NCBI GenBank assembly: GCA_946406015.1
Contig: CAMJJD010000018.1
Location: 1 to 34,504 of the forward strand
DNA: 34,504 nucleotides
Origin: an uncultured Bacteroidales bacterium
GTDB taxonomy: Bacteria > Bacteroidota > Bacteroidia > Bacteroidales > P3
Reading direction: 5' to 3'
Below are positions 22,210-29,922 of this stretch, piece by piece (within the stretch, counting starts at the first letter, position 1; every line of letters begins with the position of its first letter). The translations under genes and the position numbers were made by a program. The notes beneath the pieces are model-generated. The model worked only from the letters and a program-made list of their open reading frames with translations, made no database searches and was not told the origin of the DNA.

Positions 22210-23367
22210 ATGAAGATACTCGTACTGCTACCGCGATTCCCCTACCCTCTCGACAAGGGCGACAAGCTGCGTGCCTATCACCAGATTGTCGAGCTGGCAA
22301 AGCAGCACGAGGTCTATCTCTTCGCCCTATCACACAACAAGGTGAAGCACGACGACTACGACCACCTCCACACCCTATGCACAGCCGTCGACTACGTGCA
22401 AATCCGTTGGTGGGAGAGCTTGTGGGGAATACTCAAGGCTTTTTTCAATGGCAAACCGCTACAACTAGGCTATTGGAGTTCACGCCGGGCACGACGGGCC
22501 TACCGCCAATGGGAGCGGCAGGTGCAACCCGACGTGGTCTACTGCCAGATGGTGCGCACCATTCCCACCGTCGAAGGCTCCCGCTGCCGCAAGGTGCTCG
22601 ACTTCCAAGACGCCCTCTCGCTCAACACCCGTCGCCGCATGGAACGCTCAAAAGGCTTGATGCGGATAGTGTTGAAGTATGAGCACAAAGCCCTGCAACG
22701 TGTGGAGCAGGAAGCGCTGACCCTCTTTGACGCCACCACTGTCATCAGCGCTGTCGACCGCGACGCCATCGACCCCTCGGTGCACCTCGTCCCCAACGGC
22801 GTCGACACCGACTACTTCAACACTAAACACTTAACACTAAACACCAGACACTATTCAATAGTCTTCACCGGCAACATGGCCTATGCACCCAATGTCGATG
22901 CGGCCTGCTGGCTGGTGAAAGAAATTATGCCGCTGGTATGGAAGCAATGCCCCTATGGCATAAAAGTGCTAATTGCTGGAGCCGACCCCAAACCGGCCGT
23001 CAAAGCATTGGCCAGCCCCAAAGTCACCGTCAGCGGCCGTCTGGACGACATCCGCGAGGCCTATGCCGCCGCCAGCATCTTTGTCGCCCCCATGCGCATC
23101 GGCTCGGGGATGCAGAACAAGCTGCTCGAAGCCATGTCGATGGGCTTGCCGTGCGTCACCACATCTCTGGCCGCCTCCCCCTTGGGAGCCACCCCTTGGG
23201 AGCACCTGCTTGTCGGCGACAGCGCCGCCGAACTGGCCGACCTGATAGTGAAACTCGGCACCGACGAGCTGCATCGCTCCATCGCCGACGCCGGCCACCG
23301 CTTCGTACAGGAGCGCTATGCTTGGCCTGCCGCCGTCGAACCCCTCGAATCAATACTCACACATTAA
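22210..23367 (+). CDS. GT4-type glycosyltransferase (TIGR03087-like)
   Basis: A 385-residue glycosyltransferase. The start ILVLLPRFPYPLDKGDKLRA is characteristic of a GT4 branch that includes TIGR03087 proteins. VVYCQMVRTIPTVEG, VVPNG-type LVPNGVDTDYFN, IVFTGNMAYAPNVDAACWLV, VLIAGADPKP and VAPMRIGSGMQNKLLEAMSM follow, the last with the family Glu that binds the sugar nucleotide. The role is in an unknown surface glycan. Residues NTKHLTLNTRHY, just after the NGVD motif, are encoded by a heptad repeat. The stop codon lies in an octamer repeat. The gene starts 3 nt after parC and is surely co-transcribed with it. Confidence 0.85.
   Translation: MKILVLLPRFPYPLDKGDKLRAYHQIVELAKQHEVYLFALSHNKVKHDDYDHLHTLCTAVDYVQIRWWESLWGILKAFFNGKPLQLGYWSSRRARRAYRQWERQVQPDVVYCQMVRTIPTVEGSRCRKVLDFQDALSLNTRRRMERSKGLMRIVLKYEHKALQRVEQEALTLFDATTVISAVDRDAIDPSVHLVPNGVDTDYFNTKHLTLNTRHYSIVFTGNMAYAPNVDAACWLVKEIMPLVWKQCPYGIKVLIAGADPKPAVKALASPKVTVSGRLDDIREAYAAASIFVAPMRIGSGMQNKLLEAMSMGLPCVTTSLAASPLGATPWEHLLVGDSAAELADLIVKLGTDELHRSIADAGHRFVQERYAWPAAVEPLESILTH
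22819..22853 (+). repeat. AACACTA heptad repeat inside a glycosyltransferase gene
   Basis: Units AACACTA, AACACTT, AACACTA, AACACCA and GACACTA in register, five in all. It lies in frame in the loop between the two Rossmann domains. Confidence 0.85.
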
Positions 23368-23400
23368 CGCATTAACACATTAACGCATTAACACATTATA
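23361..23400. repeat. Octamer tandem repeat between two genes
   Basis: ACATTAAC and GCATTAAC alternate for four units, and a fifth, ACATTATA, ends the series. The first unit carries the stop codon of the glycosyltransferase gene, and the array ends 2 nt before the next ATG. Confidence 0.85.
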
Positions 23401-23402
23401 TT

Positions 23403-24260
23403 ATGGACCTCAACGGACGCAGACAAAGCACCAATTTCGAAGACCGCCGTGGCAAAGGCAGCGTCGGCAAGATTGCCGGCCTAGGCGGAGGCGGCGCCAT
23501 CATCGTCGCACTCATCATGCTCTTCCTCGGCAAAGACCCCTCACAGGTCGTTCAGCAGATGGCCTCGAGTCAGATGACCACCACCGAAGAGTACACCCCC
23601 ACGGCGCAGGAAGAAGAATTCAAGACCTTCGCCTTGCAGATACTCGCCTCGACCGAGGACGTGTGGACCACCGAATTCCGCAAATACGGCCTTACCTACC
23701 GCGCACCGAAGCTCATCCTCTTCCACGGCTCGGTGCAGAGCGCCTGCGGCGGCGCCACCTCGTCGGCGGGTCCCTTCTACTGCTCGGCCGACGAGCAGGT
23801 TTACCTCGACCTCGACTTCTTCAACGAGATGAGCCGCAGCATCGGTGCCGCGGGCGACTTCGCCTGTGCCTACGTCATTGCACACGAGGTGGGACACCAC
23901 GTGCAGCATCTCCTCGGCACCCTCGACCAAGCCCACAGCCAGATGGCACAGCAGGGAGAGAAAGAGAAGAACCGCACCAGCGTACGCATCGAGTTGCAGG
24001 CCGACTATTACGCAGGCGTATGGGGCTACCACGAGAACAAGATGTTCGGCTCGCTTCAGGACGGCGACATCGAGGAAGCCATCAACGCCGCACAGAAGAT
24101 AGGCGACGACTACCTGCAGAAGAAAGCCCGCGGATACTCCACCCCCGAGAGCTTCACCCACGGCACCTCGCAACAGCGCATGCGCTGGCTCAAGAAAGGT
24201 CTCACCACCGGCGACCTACGTGCCGGCGATACCTTCTCACCCAGCTACAACTCACTGTAA
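23403..24260 (+). CDS. ypfJ: Neutral zinc metallopeptidase, YpfJ family
   Basis: A 285-residue protein of the YpfJ/KPN_02809 family. It starts MDLNGRRQSTNFEDRRGKGS, then has a Gly-rich stretch and one membrane helix (about 25-43), followed by the peptidase domain. The zinc motif HEVGHH is at 161-166. Other family segments are SACGGATSSAGPFYCSADEQ, YLDLDFFNEM, and a third-ligand region ELQADYYAGVWGYHE. The C-terminus has HGTSQQRMRWLKKG. It is anchored in the inner membrane with an unknown substrate. It is the last gene of the plus-strand run, followed by a strong terminator. Confidence 0.9.
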   Translation: MDLNGRRQSTNFEDRRGKGSVGKIAGLGGGGAIIVALIMLFLGKDPSQVVQQMASSQMTTTEEYTPTAQEEEFKTFALQILASTEDVWTTEFRKYGLTYRAPKLILFHGSVQSACGGATSSAGPFYCSADEQVYLDLDFFNEMSRSIGAAGDFACAYVIAHEVGHHVQHLLGTLDQAHSQMAQQGEKEKNRTSVRIELQADYYAGVWGYHENKMFGSLQDGDIEEAINAAQKIGDDYLQKKARGYSTPESFTHGTSQQRMRWLKKGLTTGDLRAGDTFSPSYNSL

Positions 24261-24283
24261 CAACCCACCCAAACATATCTAAA

Positions 24284-24309
24284 CGGGGCCCTCCGGCCCC
24301 GCTTTTTTA
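24284..24309 (+). terminator. Intrinsic terminator of the lepB-parC-ypfJ run
   Basis: CGGGGCC (24284-24290), loop CTCC, GGCCCCG (24295-24301), then CTTTTTTAT. Confidence 0.85.
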
Positions 24310-24341
24310 TTGTCCCTCCCCAACCGCCATGGAAAATAAAT

Positions 24342-24372
24342 TTTGCCACCTCGCAGAATTGTCGTATCTTTG
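24342..24372 (+). promoter_or_regulatory. Promoter of the structured leader and small lipoprotein
   Basis: TTTG (24342-24345), 19 nt, TATCTTTG (24365-24372), a full consensus match. The start site would be near 24379. Confidence 0.68.
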
Positions 24373-24378
24373 CAGTCG

Positions 24379-24613
24379 ATTTCAAAGGAAATCGTGAAGC
24401 GTTATACGCGTTCTGTGTATAGGAACCTAGGAAATTCCACAGCGAAACAGAATAAGTGTAATGGCTCTTCGCATTTATAAGCGTGGGCTAATTGCATCTT
24501 CTTTTCGCAAGGTTATTCCTAGGACCTCTATACAGGAAGCGGCATACGGCGCCACGCTTCTTTTATTAATAATGCTCGACGAGGCGCGGAAGAGCGTATA
24601 CAAAAATAATAAA
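24379..24613 (+). ncRNA. Structured leader RNA of about 235 nt
   Basis: The leader is rich in pairings: GATTTC/GAAATC near 24378-24393; TGTATAG (24416-24422) with CTATACA (24528-24534); CCTAGG (24426-24431) with CCTAGG (24518-24523); CTGTG/CACAG inside; and GAAGCG/CGCTTC near 24536-24560. The long-range pairs enclose about 85 nt. A reading frame runs through it from 24461, but the lipoprotein signal peptide begins only at 24614, and the leader is more GC-rich than the gene. It may be a cis-regulatory RNA, a separate small RNA, or remains of a mobile structured element. I cannot assign a family. Confidence 0.48.
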
Positions 24614-24991
24614 ATGAAAAAAATATTATTCGCGGTATGTTGTACTATGCTATTCGTATCCTGTCAAAAAGAAGTCGATAATGAATTAGTTGGGACAAAA
24701 TGGTCTCGCCAGTTTAGCTCTTTTCTTCACAAGACCAGCATTGTACTTGAGTTCACCTCTAATACTGAATTAGTTTATTATTTAATGATGGATGACGAGC
24801 CGTCCGACCCTAAAAGTGCAACATACACCTTAACAGGACACAATATTACATTTGACGAATTATCATTTACATGGGTAAATACATATACATTTAAAAGTGC
24901 AAAATATACAGCAAGCGTAATGATGGTTGAAGGAACTATTAGAGATGGTAATGGTATATCTGATTTATCATGGAACCTTGCAAAACAATAA
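24614..24991 (+). CDS. Small lipoprotein, possibly lipocalin-like
   Basis: A 125-residue lipoprotein with signal MKKILFAVCCTMLFVSC (Cys 17 in lipobox FVSC). The mature domain starts ELVGTKWSRQF and is beta-rich (SIVLEFTSNTELVYYL, ATYTLTGHNITFDELSF), similar to lipocalin-like domains of Bacteroidota lipoproteins in which a G-x-W motif opens the barrel. No catalytic residue is recognised. It is clearly more AT-rich than its neighbours, a sign of recent gain. The ATG at 24614 is chosen because the signal peptide begins there. Confidence 0.7.
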   Translation: MKKILFAVCCTMLFVSCQKEVDNELVGTKWSRQFSSFLHKTSIVLEFTSNTELVYYLMMDDEPSDPKSATYTLTGHNITFDELSFTWVNTYTFKSAKYTASVMMVEGTIRDGNGISDLSWNLAKQ

Positions 24992-25058
24992 AACAAATGA
25001 GTATTATGCAACAACAAATTGTCTTTAAATCATGATTCTGGGGCCATAATATGAGCGG

Positions 25059-25083
25059 GGCCCGCGACGTTCCGTCGCGGGCC
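25059..25083. terminator. Strong GC-rich terminator between the lipoprotein and pheT
   Basis: GGCCCGCGACG (25059-25069), loop TTC, CGTCGCGGGCC (25073-25083): an 11-bp perfect stem in a convergent spacer. T-rich sequence is modest on either side. Confidence 0.65.
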
Positions 25084-25105
25084 TAATTCATATTGTATTG
25101 GCTTG

Positions 25106-27604
25106 TTATCCGCGGATTTTCGCGCCCAGCTGGGTCTCGAGGGTCTTCTGAATCTTGGCCATGGTAGCCTCAATCTGTTTGTCGTTGAGGGTCTTGTCCT
25201 TGTCTTGCAGGATGAAGCTGACGGCGTAGGACTTGAAGCCTTCGGCGATGCCTTTGCCCTCGTAGACGTCGAAGAGATTGACGCTCTTGAGCAACTTCTT
25301 CTCGCACTGCTGGGCAGCTTGCTCGACTTGGGCGAAGGTGACATCTTTCTTCAGAACGAGGGCCAAGTCGCGGCGCACCTCGGGGAACTTGGCCACCTCC
25401 TGGTAGAGCACCTCCTTGGTGGGGTACTCCTTGAGGAGGAGCGTCCAGTTGAGGTCGGCATAGAAGACGGGCTGCTTGATGTCCATCTTCTTCAGCGTCT
25501 CGCGGCCGATGCGGCCGAGGGTGCCCAGCAGCTTCTTGCTGTCGCGCTGGATGATGTCGAGGCCTTCGGCGAAGAACTTGTACTGCGTCGGCACCATCTC
25601 CACGCGGCCCATGTTGACGCGCATGCGGTGCAGGATGTCCATGACGTAGGCCTTGAGGTAGAAGAAGTCGGTCTCGGCGGACTTCATCTTCCAACTCTCG
25701 GGCGTCATGTTGCCGGTCATGAAGATGCTGACATGCTCAGTCTCGTTAAAGCGCTTGGTGACCGGCAGCTCCTTAAGGTCACTAGAGTCCTTAAGGTCTT
25801 TAAGGTCAGCCTTCACATAGCTCCTGCCGAACTCGTAGAGCTTCTGGTCGAGGATGCGGAAGTTGATATTGCGGGCGATGCACTCGAGGCCGCTGTAGAG
25901 CAGCGTCTGGCGCATCACGTTGAGTTCCTTCGAGAGGGGGTTGAGTATCTGCACACAACGGTCGGCCGGGAAGTCGGGGTTGTCGTCGTATAGTTCACTC
26001 TTGGTGAGCGAATTGTTCATAATCTCGCTGAAGCCGTTGTCGGTGAGGTAGTCGCTGACGGCGTTCTTCAGCTTGCGCGGGTCGGGCTTCTTGCCGTAGG
26101 AGAGGCAGCTGTTGACGGTCTCGCCGATGTGGATGTTGTTGTAGCCGTAGATGCGCATGATTTCCTCCACAATGTCGCACTCGCGGGTGACGTCGGCCTT
26201 GCAGGTGGGCACCTTCAAGGTCATGCCCTCGGCGGTCTCGTTGACTATCTCGATGTCCAAAGAGGTGAGAGCGGTACGGACGGCCTCCAGCGGGATGTCC
26301 TGACCCACAAGGTCGAACATGCGGCGGAAGTTCACCTCCACGACGGGCTTCTCGATGGGCTTCGGGTAGAGGTCAACCATCTGGCCGCAAATCTCGCCGC
26401 CGGCGAGTTCCTGGATGAGCTTCACAGCGCGGCGCAGGGCCCACTCGGTGATGTTGGGGTCGCAGGTGCGCTCGTAGCGGTAGCTGGCGTCGGTCTTCAG
26501 GGTGTGGCGCTGGCTGGTCTTGCGGATGCTCACGGGGTTGAAGAAGGCGCTCTCGAGGAAGACGTTCTTGGTCTCCATGGTGGTGCCGCTCTTCAGGCCG
26601 CCGAAGACACCGGCGATGCACATGCCTTCCTGCTCATTGCATATCATGAGGTCGCGGGCGTCGAGGGTGCGCTCCACGCCGTCGAGGGTGACGAACTTGG
26701 TGCCTTGCGGCAGACGCTTCACGATGACGTGTCCGCCGGCAATCTGGTCGGCGTCGAAGGCGTGCAGAGGCTGACCCACCTCCATCATGACGAAGTTGGT
26801 CACATCCACCACATTGTTGATGGGGCGCAGACCCACGGTGCGCAGGCGGTTCTGCAGCCACTCGGGGCTCTCCCCTACCTTCACGTTGCGCAGCGTGATG
26901 CCCGTGTAGCGCGGGCAGAGGTCGGGCTCCTCGACGGTCACCTTGATGGGCTCGCCGGAGGCTTTGGGGGTAAGGTCAGCAGCAACCTCCGGCCACTTAA
27001 TCTTCAGCTGTTTCCCTTCGCGGGTATTGCGGACAGCCACCACGTCGCGGGCCACGCCGATGTGCGAGATGGCGTCCATGCGGTTGGCGGTGATGGCCAC
27101 CTCGAGCAGGCAGTCGTCCTTCACGTGGAAGTATTCCTTGGCGGGCATTCCCACGGGGGCGTCGTCGGGCAGCACCATGATGCCGGCGTGGTCGGTGCCG
27201 AGCTGCAGCTCGTCGGCAGCGCAGAGCATACCCTCGCTGACGGCGCCGCGCAGCTTGCCTTTCTTAATCTCGTAGTATTCGGTATCCGAGGTGTATATCT
27301 TGGTACCTATCTGGGCACACACCACCTTCTGGCCGGCGGCCACGTTGGGGGCGCCGCAGACGATGTTCAGCGGACGCTCGCCGCCCACGTCGACAGTGGT
27401 CAGGTGCAGGTGGTCGCTGTCGGGGTGCGGCTCGCAGGTCAGCACCTGCGCTATCACCACATGCTCCAGACCGCCCTTGATGGTCTCCACCTTCTCCATG
27501 CTGTCCACCTCCAGGCCGGAGAAAGTCAGCAGGTCGTCCAGTTCCTGAGGAGTCATATCCTCAATATCCACATACTCTTTAAGCCAATCAAAAGAAATAT
27601 TCAT
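25106..27604 (-). CDS. pheT: Phenylalanine--tRNA ligase beta subunit
   Basis: An 832-residue PheT, which with PheS charges tRNA-Phe. The N-terminus MNISFDWLKEYVDI and the tRNA-binding EMAP-like domain (HVVIAQVLTCEPHPDSDHLH) come first. The B3/B4 region has NVVDVTNFVMMEVGQPLHAFD. The B5 part has EIMRIYGYNNI. A catalytic-like core and the C-terminal FDX-ACB domain (FPEVRRDLALVLKKDVTFAQ) follow. All expected domains are present. A 12-residue repeat-coded stretch, LKDLKDSSDLKE, lies in the core at about residues 600-612, made by a 9-nt tandem repeat. pheS is not adjacent, as is common in this phylum. Confidence 0.95.
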   Translation of the reverse strand: MNISFDWLKEYVDIEDMTPQELDDLLTFSGLEVDSMEKVETIKGGLEHVVIAQVLTCEPHPDSDHLHLTTVDVGGERPLNIVCGAPNVAAGQKVVCAQIGTKIYTSDTEYYEIKKGKLRGAVSEGMLCAADELQLGTDHAGIMVLPDDAPVGMPAKEYFHVKDDCLLEVAITANRMDAISHIGVARDVVAVRNTREGKQLKIKWPEVAADLTPKASGEPIKVTVEEPDLCPRYTGITLRNVKVGESPEWLQNRLRTVGLRPINNVVDVTNFVMMEVGQPLHAFDADQIAGGHVIVKRLPQGTKFVTLDGVERTLDARDLMICNEQEGMCIAGVFGGLKSGTTMETKNVFLESAFFNPVSIRKTSQRHTLKTDASYRYERTCDPNITEWALRRAVKLIQELAGGEICGQMVDLYPKPIEKPVVEVNFRRMFDLVGQDIPLEAVRTALTSLDIEIVNETAEGMTLKVPTCKADVTRECDIVEEIMRIYGYNNIHIGETVNSCLSYGKKPDPRKLKNAVSDYLTDNGFSEIMNNSLTKSELYDDNPDFPADRCVQILNPLSKELNVMRQTLLYSGLECIARNINFRILDQKLYEFGRSYVKADLKDLKDSSDLKELPVTKRFNETEHVSIFMTGNMTPESWKMKSAETDFFYLKAYVMDILHRMRVNMGRVEMVPTQYKFFAEGLDIIQRDSKKLLGTLGRIGRETLKKMDIKQPVFYADLNWTLLLKEYPTKEVLYQEVAKFPEVRRDLALVLKKDVTFAQVEQAAQQCEKKLLKSVNLFDVYEGKGIAEGFKSYAVSFILQDKDKTLNDKQIEATMAKIQKTLETQLGAKIRG
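25772..25807 (-). repeat. CTTAAGGTC nonamer repeat inside pheT
   Basis: Units CTTAAGGTC, ACTAGAGTC, CTTAAGGTC and TTTAAGGTC at 9-nt spacing on the plus strand. Each is exactly three codons, giving DLK-DLK-DSS-DLK on the coding strand. Confidence 0.85.
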
Positions 27605-27652
27605 ATATGTATCAATTTATTATCAATAGTATATACACTTTGCATTATTCTG

Positions 27653-27683
27653 CAAAGGTACTACATTTTTTTCAAACAACAAA
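27653..27683 (-). promoter_or_regulatory. Promoter of pheT
   Basis: Minus-strand TTTG (27683-27680), 19 nt, TACCTTTG (27660-27653). The start site would be about 40 nt before the pheT ATG. Confidence 0.6.
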
Positions 27684-27698
27684 AACAAAAATTAACTT

Positions 27699-27835
27699 CT
27701 ATAGCCCTTCCTTTAACAATGCGGTAAAGGCCTGTATCTTTAGAACTGCAATCTTTGGAAAATCAATAGTTGCAAGAACATCCAAGTGATGCTCTTGAGA
27801 AACAATAAACGTAGCGTTGGCATATCATTTAGTTT
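27699..27835 (-). pseudogene. Possible gene remnant in the pheT upstream spacer
   Basis: The 27605-27940 spacer holds no intact gene. On the minus strand a frame open from about 27835 to the stop at 27699 reads ANATFIVSQEHHLDVLATID then FPKIAVLKIQAFTALLKEGL. It looks like the end of a folded protein but has no start codon. A minus-strand -7 element, TATCTTTG (27916-27909), lies upstream and may once have served it. It may equally be chance. Confidence 0.25.
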
Positions 27836-27940
27836 TGTATTCATGACGCAACATGTCGGTATTTATTGTGTTGTGTGAGAATTTGACCTTCAACATATCT
27901 TCCGACTGCAAAGATACGAACATTATTTTAATTGGCATAA

Positions 27941-29278
27941 TTATTCTGCCTGTAGCTCGTAGAGGTGATACTGCTCTGTCGGCAGGGGAACCTCACGGTA
28001 GGCGTTGTCGGCGGAATAGTCGGCGGTGGTCAGCAGGTGGCGGTGACGCTCCTGGTCGCCGAGGCTCACACGGCATCCACGGTAGTAGTAGCCCTGCAGC
28101 TTGTAGTCGAAATACAGCGGCGTGGGTACCGTCACCATCTCACCACGCTCCAACTGTGGAGCGATAACCTTCATGTCGCGCTGCAGCTGAGCATCGCGTC
28201 CTTCATTGCCGAAACGGAGGACATTAAGAGCAACTGCACCCAACAGCAACGCCAGAGCAATATATTGCAACACCTTTGAGGGTTTTATCCAACGGGCGAC
28301 AGGCTCTTCTATCAACATACCTGCCAGAACCGCCACCACAGGCATCGCCGTCAGCAGGTAGAACTCGCGCTGGCGGGTGCTGACCATCATCGGCAGCACA
28401 GCGCAGGCCACCAACGCCCACATAGCCCACTGCTCACGAGAGGGCTTCTGCCCCACCCCTTTGTTGACAATAACGACCAACAGCACCAAACCAATCACGA
28501 TGGCCGTATTACGAAGGAAATCAACAATAATCTGCCAGCGATGCACTTCACCTTGCGACCATCCAGCCAGCACTTGCAGCTGCATGTAGTTTTCGAAATA
28601 TCCTCTTGACTCCGGTACCGCAAGTGCAATTACTGCAAGCGGAAGTAACACACCTCCAAGCATGCAGACGGTCTGCATCAAAGCACCTTTCTTTCTGTCG
28701 AAGAGCCAAAGTAAAACAGGCAGTACCAGCGGGAACAGTCCTGTATAGCCTTTGGTCAAGAAGGCCGCCGCCAGCAGCAGTCCCGCCAGCAGTGCGTTCC
28801 ACGCCTTTCTGTCGGGCCGCAACAACAGGAGTATCGCGCCCAGGTCGAACAGTACCATGGTGTTCTCCAGCATGCCCTGGAAGGCAAAGTGGGTGACGAT
28901 GGGAATGAGCGTCCAAAGCAGCAGCGGCATCCAACCGTTCTCGCGCTTGCCACCGAGCCGCATCCACAACTTGACGATAAGCCATGCGCACAAAAGCATG
29001 GTGAGCACCATATAGAGCTTGGTGACCCAAATATGTGTGCCCAACACCTTGTAGAACAACGCCAACAAGCCCAGCGCCAGCGGTGGATGCTGGTAGAAGT
29101 CGGGGTGGTGTGTGGCGGTGTAGACCGGGTGCCAGAACGAGCCGACACCTTCAGCCATATTGGCTGCCACATTGCTGTAGATAAGGCCATCCATGAACAT
29201 GCCCGTCGTCGTCAGCGACCCGCTGACTAGTGCCAGAAACAGCGCCACCACAGCAATATATAGGGACCAGGATTTCAC
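27941..29278 (-). CDS. GT39/ArnT-like integral membrane glycosyltransferase
   Basis: A 445-residue protein with about ten membrane helices. The first periplasmic loop reads GMFMDGLIYSNVAANMAEGV followed by FWHPVYTATHHPDFYQHPPL. The acidic D-G and the H-P-P-L motif match the PMT/ArnT (GT39, GT-C fold) family, which uses polyprenyl-phosphate sugars to glycosylate lipids or proteins on the outer face of the inner membrane. The C-terminal 100 residues form a soluble domain. The substrate is unknown. It is about 10 nt downstream of the GAF-type reductase gene, suggesting co-transcription. Confidence 0.8.
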   Translation of the reverse strand: MKSWSLYIAVVALFLALVSGSLTTTGMFMDGLIYSNVAANMAEGVGSFWHPVYTATHHPDFYQHPPLALGLLALFYKVLGTHIWVTKLYMVLTMLLCAWLIVKLWMRLGGKRENGWMPLLLWTLIPIVTHFAFQGMLENTMVLFDLGAILLLLRPDRKAWNALLAGLLLAAAFLTKGYTGLFPLVLPVLLWLFDRKKGALMQTVCMLGGVLLPLAVIALAVPESRGYFENYMQLQVLAGWSQGEVHRWQIIVDFLRNTAIVIGLVLLVVIVNKGVGQKPSREQWAMWALVACAVLPMMVSTRQREFYLLTAMPVVAVLAGMLIEEPVARWIKPSKVLQYIALALLLGAVALNVLRFGNEGRDAQLQRDMKVIAPQLERGEMVTVPTPLYFDYKLQGYYYRGCRVSLGDQERHRHLLTTADYSADNAYREVPLPTEQYHLYELQAE

Positions 29279-29288
29279 ATTACCGCAT

Positions 29289-29798
29289 TTACATCAATTC
29301 CACAAGTTGCTCCAAGTAGTGGGCATCCACCTCGTCGAAGGTACCCAGCTCGCGGCTGTCGATGTCGAGCACAGCGACGACCTCTTCTCCACAGAACATA
29401 GGCACTACTATCTCGCTGCGGCTCTCACTCGAGCAGGCAATATGCCCCGGGAATTCCTCCACGTCGGGCACCACCACCGTGCGGCGTTCCTTCCATGCCG
29501 TGCCACAGACTCCCTTGCCATAGCCGATATGCACGCAGGCCAACGGCCCTTGGAAGGGTCCTAGAATGAGGGCGGAAGTCGGAGGGCGGAGGGCGGAAGT
29601 CGCTGTCGGGGCCGCCGGCTCCAACTTCCGCCCTCCGACTTCCGGACACACCCGGTAGAAGCCCGTCCACCAGAATCCAAACTCCTGGTGCAGCAGCGCG
29701 CTGACATTGGCCATCTTGGCAATCGTGTCCTCTTCGCCCTCGCAGAGGGCCTTCACCTGCGGCAGCAGCCGCTCATATTTCTCTTGTTTGGTATCCAT
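29289..29798 (-). CDS. msrC: Free methionine-(R)-sulfoxide reductase (GAF domain)
   Basis: A 169-residue GAF-domain protein closely following fRMsr enzymes, which reduce free methionine-R-sulfoxide in the cytoplasm. The motifs LGPFQGPLACVHIGYGKGVC and GHIACSSESRSEIVVP contain the three family cysteines, here Cys 88, Cys 98 and Cys 122, and AVLDIDSRELGTFDE ends the domain. Between GFYRV and LILGPFQG, where the E. coli protein has only a few residues, about 22-25 extra residues (including TATSALRPPTSAL) are encoded by a heptad repeat with inverted copies. The active-site cysteines are unaffected. Confidence 0.9.
   Translation of the reverse strand: MDTKQEKYERLLPQVKALCEGEEDTIAKMANVSALLHQEFGFWWTGFYRVCPEVGGRKLEPAAPTATSALRPPTSALILGPFQGPLACVHIGYGKGVCGTAWKERRTVVVPDVEEFPGHIACSSESRSEIVVPMFCGEEVVAVLDIDSRELGTFDEVDAHYLEQLVELM
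29572..29645. repeat. GCGGAAG/TCGGAGG heptad repeat with inverted arms inside msrC
   Basis: Left arm 29572-29602: GCGGAAG, TCGGAGG, GCGGAGG, GCGGAAG, TCG. Right arm 29625-29645: CTTCCGC, CCTCCGA, CTTCCGG. The arms are reverse complements over 17 nt, so the insert can form a hairpin as well as a tandem repeat. Confidence 0.8.
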
Positions 29799-29858
29799 AT
29801 TTGGATAACGAATCTTCTAGCTAAATATTGCCACCAGCACTCATTTTAAAATAATTAT

Positions 29859-29889
29859 TTTGCCAATCAGAAAAAATCACTTATCTTTG
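29859..29889 (+). promoter_or_regulatory. Promoter of the 29923 gene
   Basis: TTTG (29859-29862), 19 nt, TATCTTTG (29882-29889), a full match. The start site is about 27 nt before the ATG. Confidence 0.68.
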
Positions 29890-29922
29890 CATCCAAATTT
29901 CATAATATAAATTTACAATTCG

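Noticed and set aside
26129-27727. A 532-codon open frame on the plus strand opposite pheT
   Set aside because: Shadow of pheT; composition is biased to His, Val, Gly and Leu with no recognisable domain.
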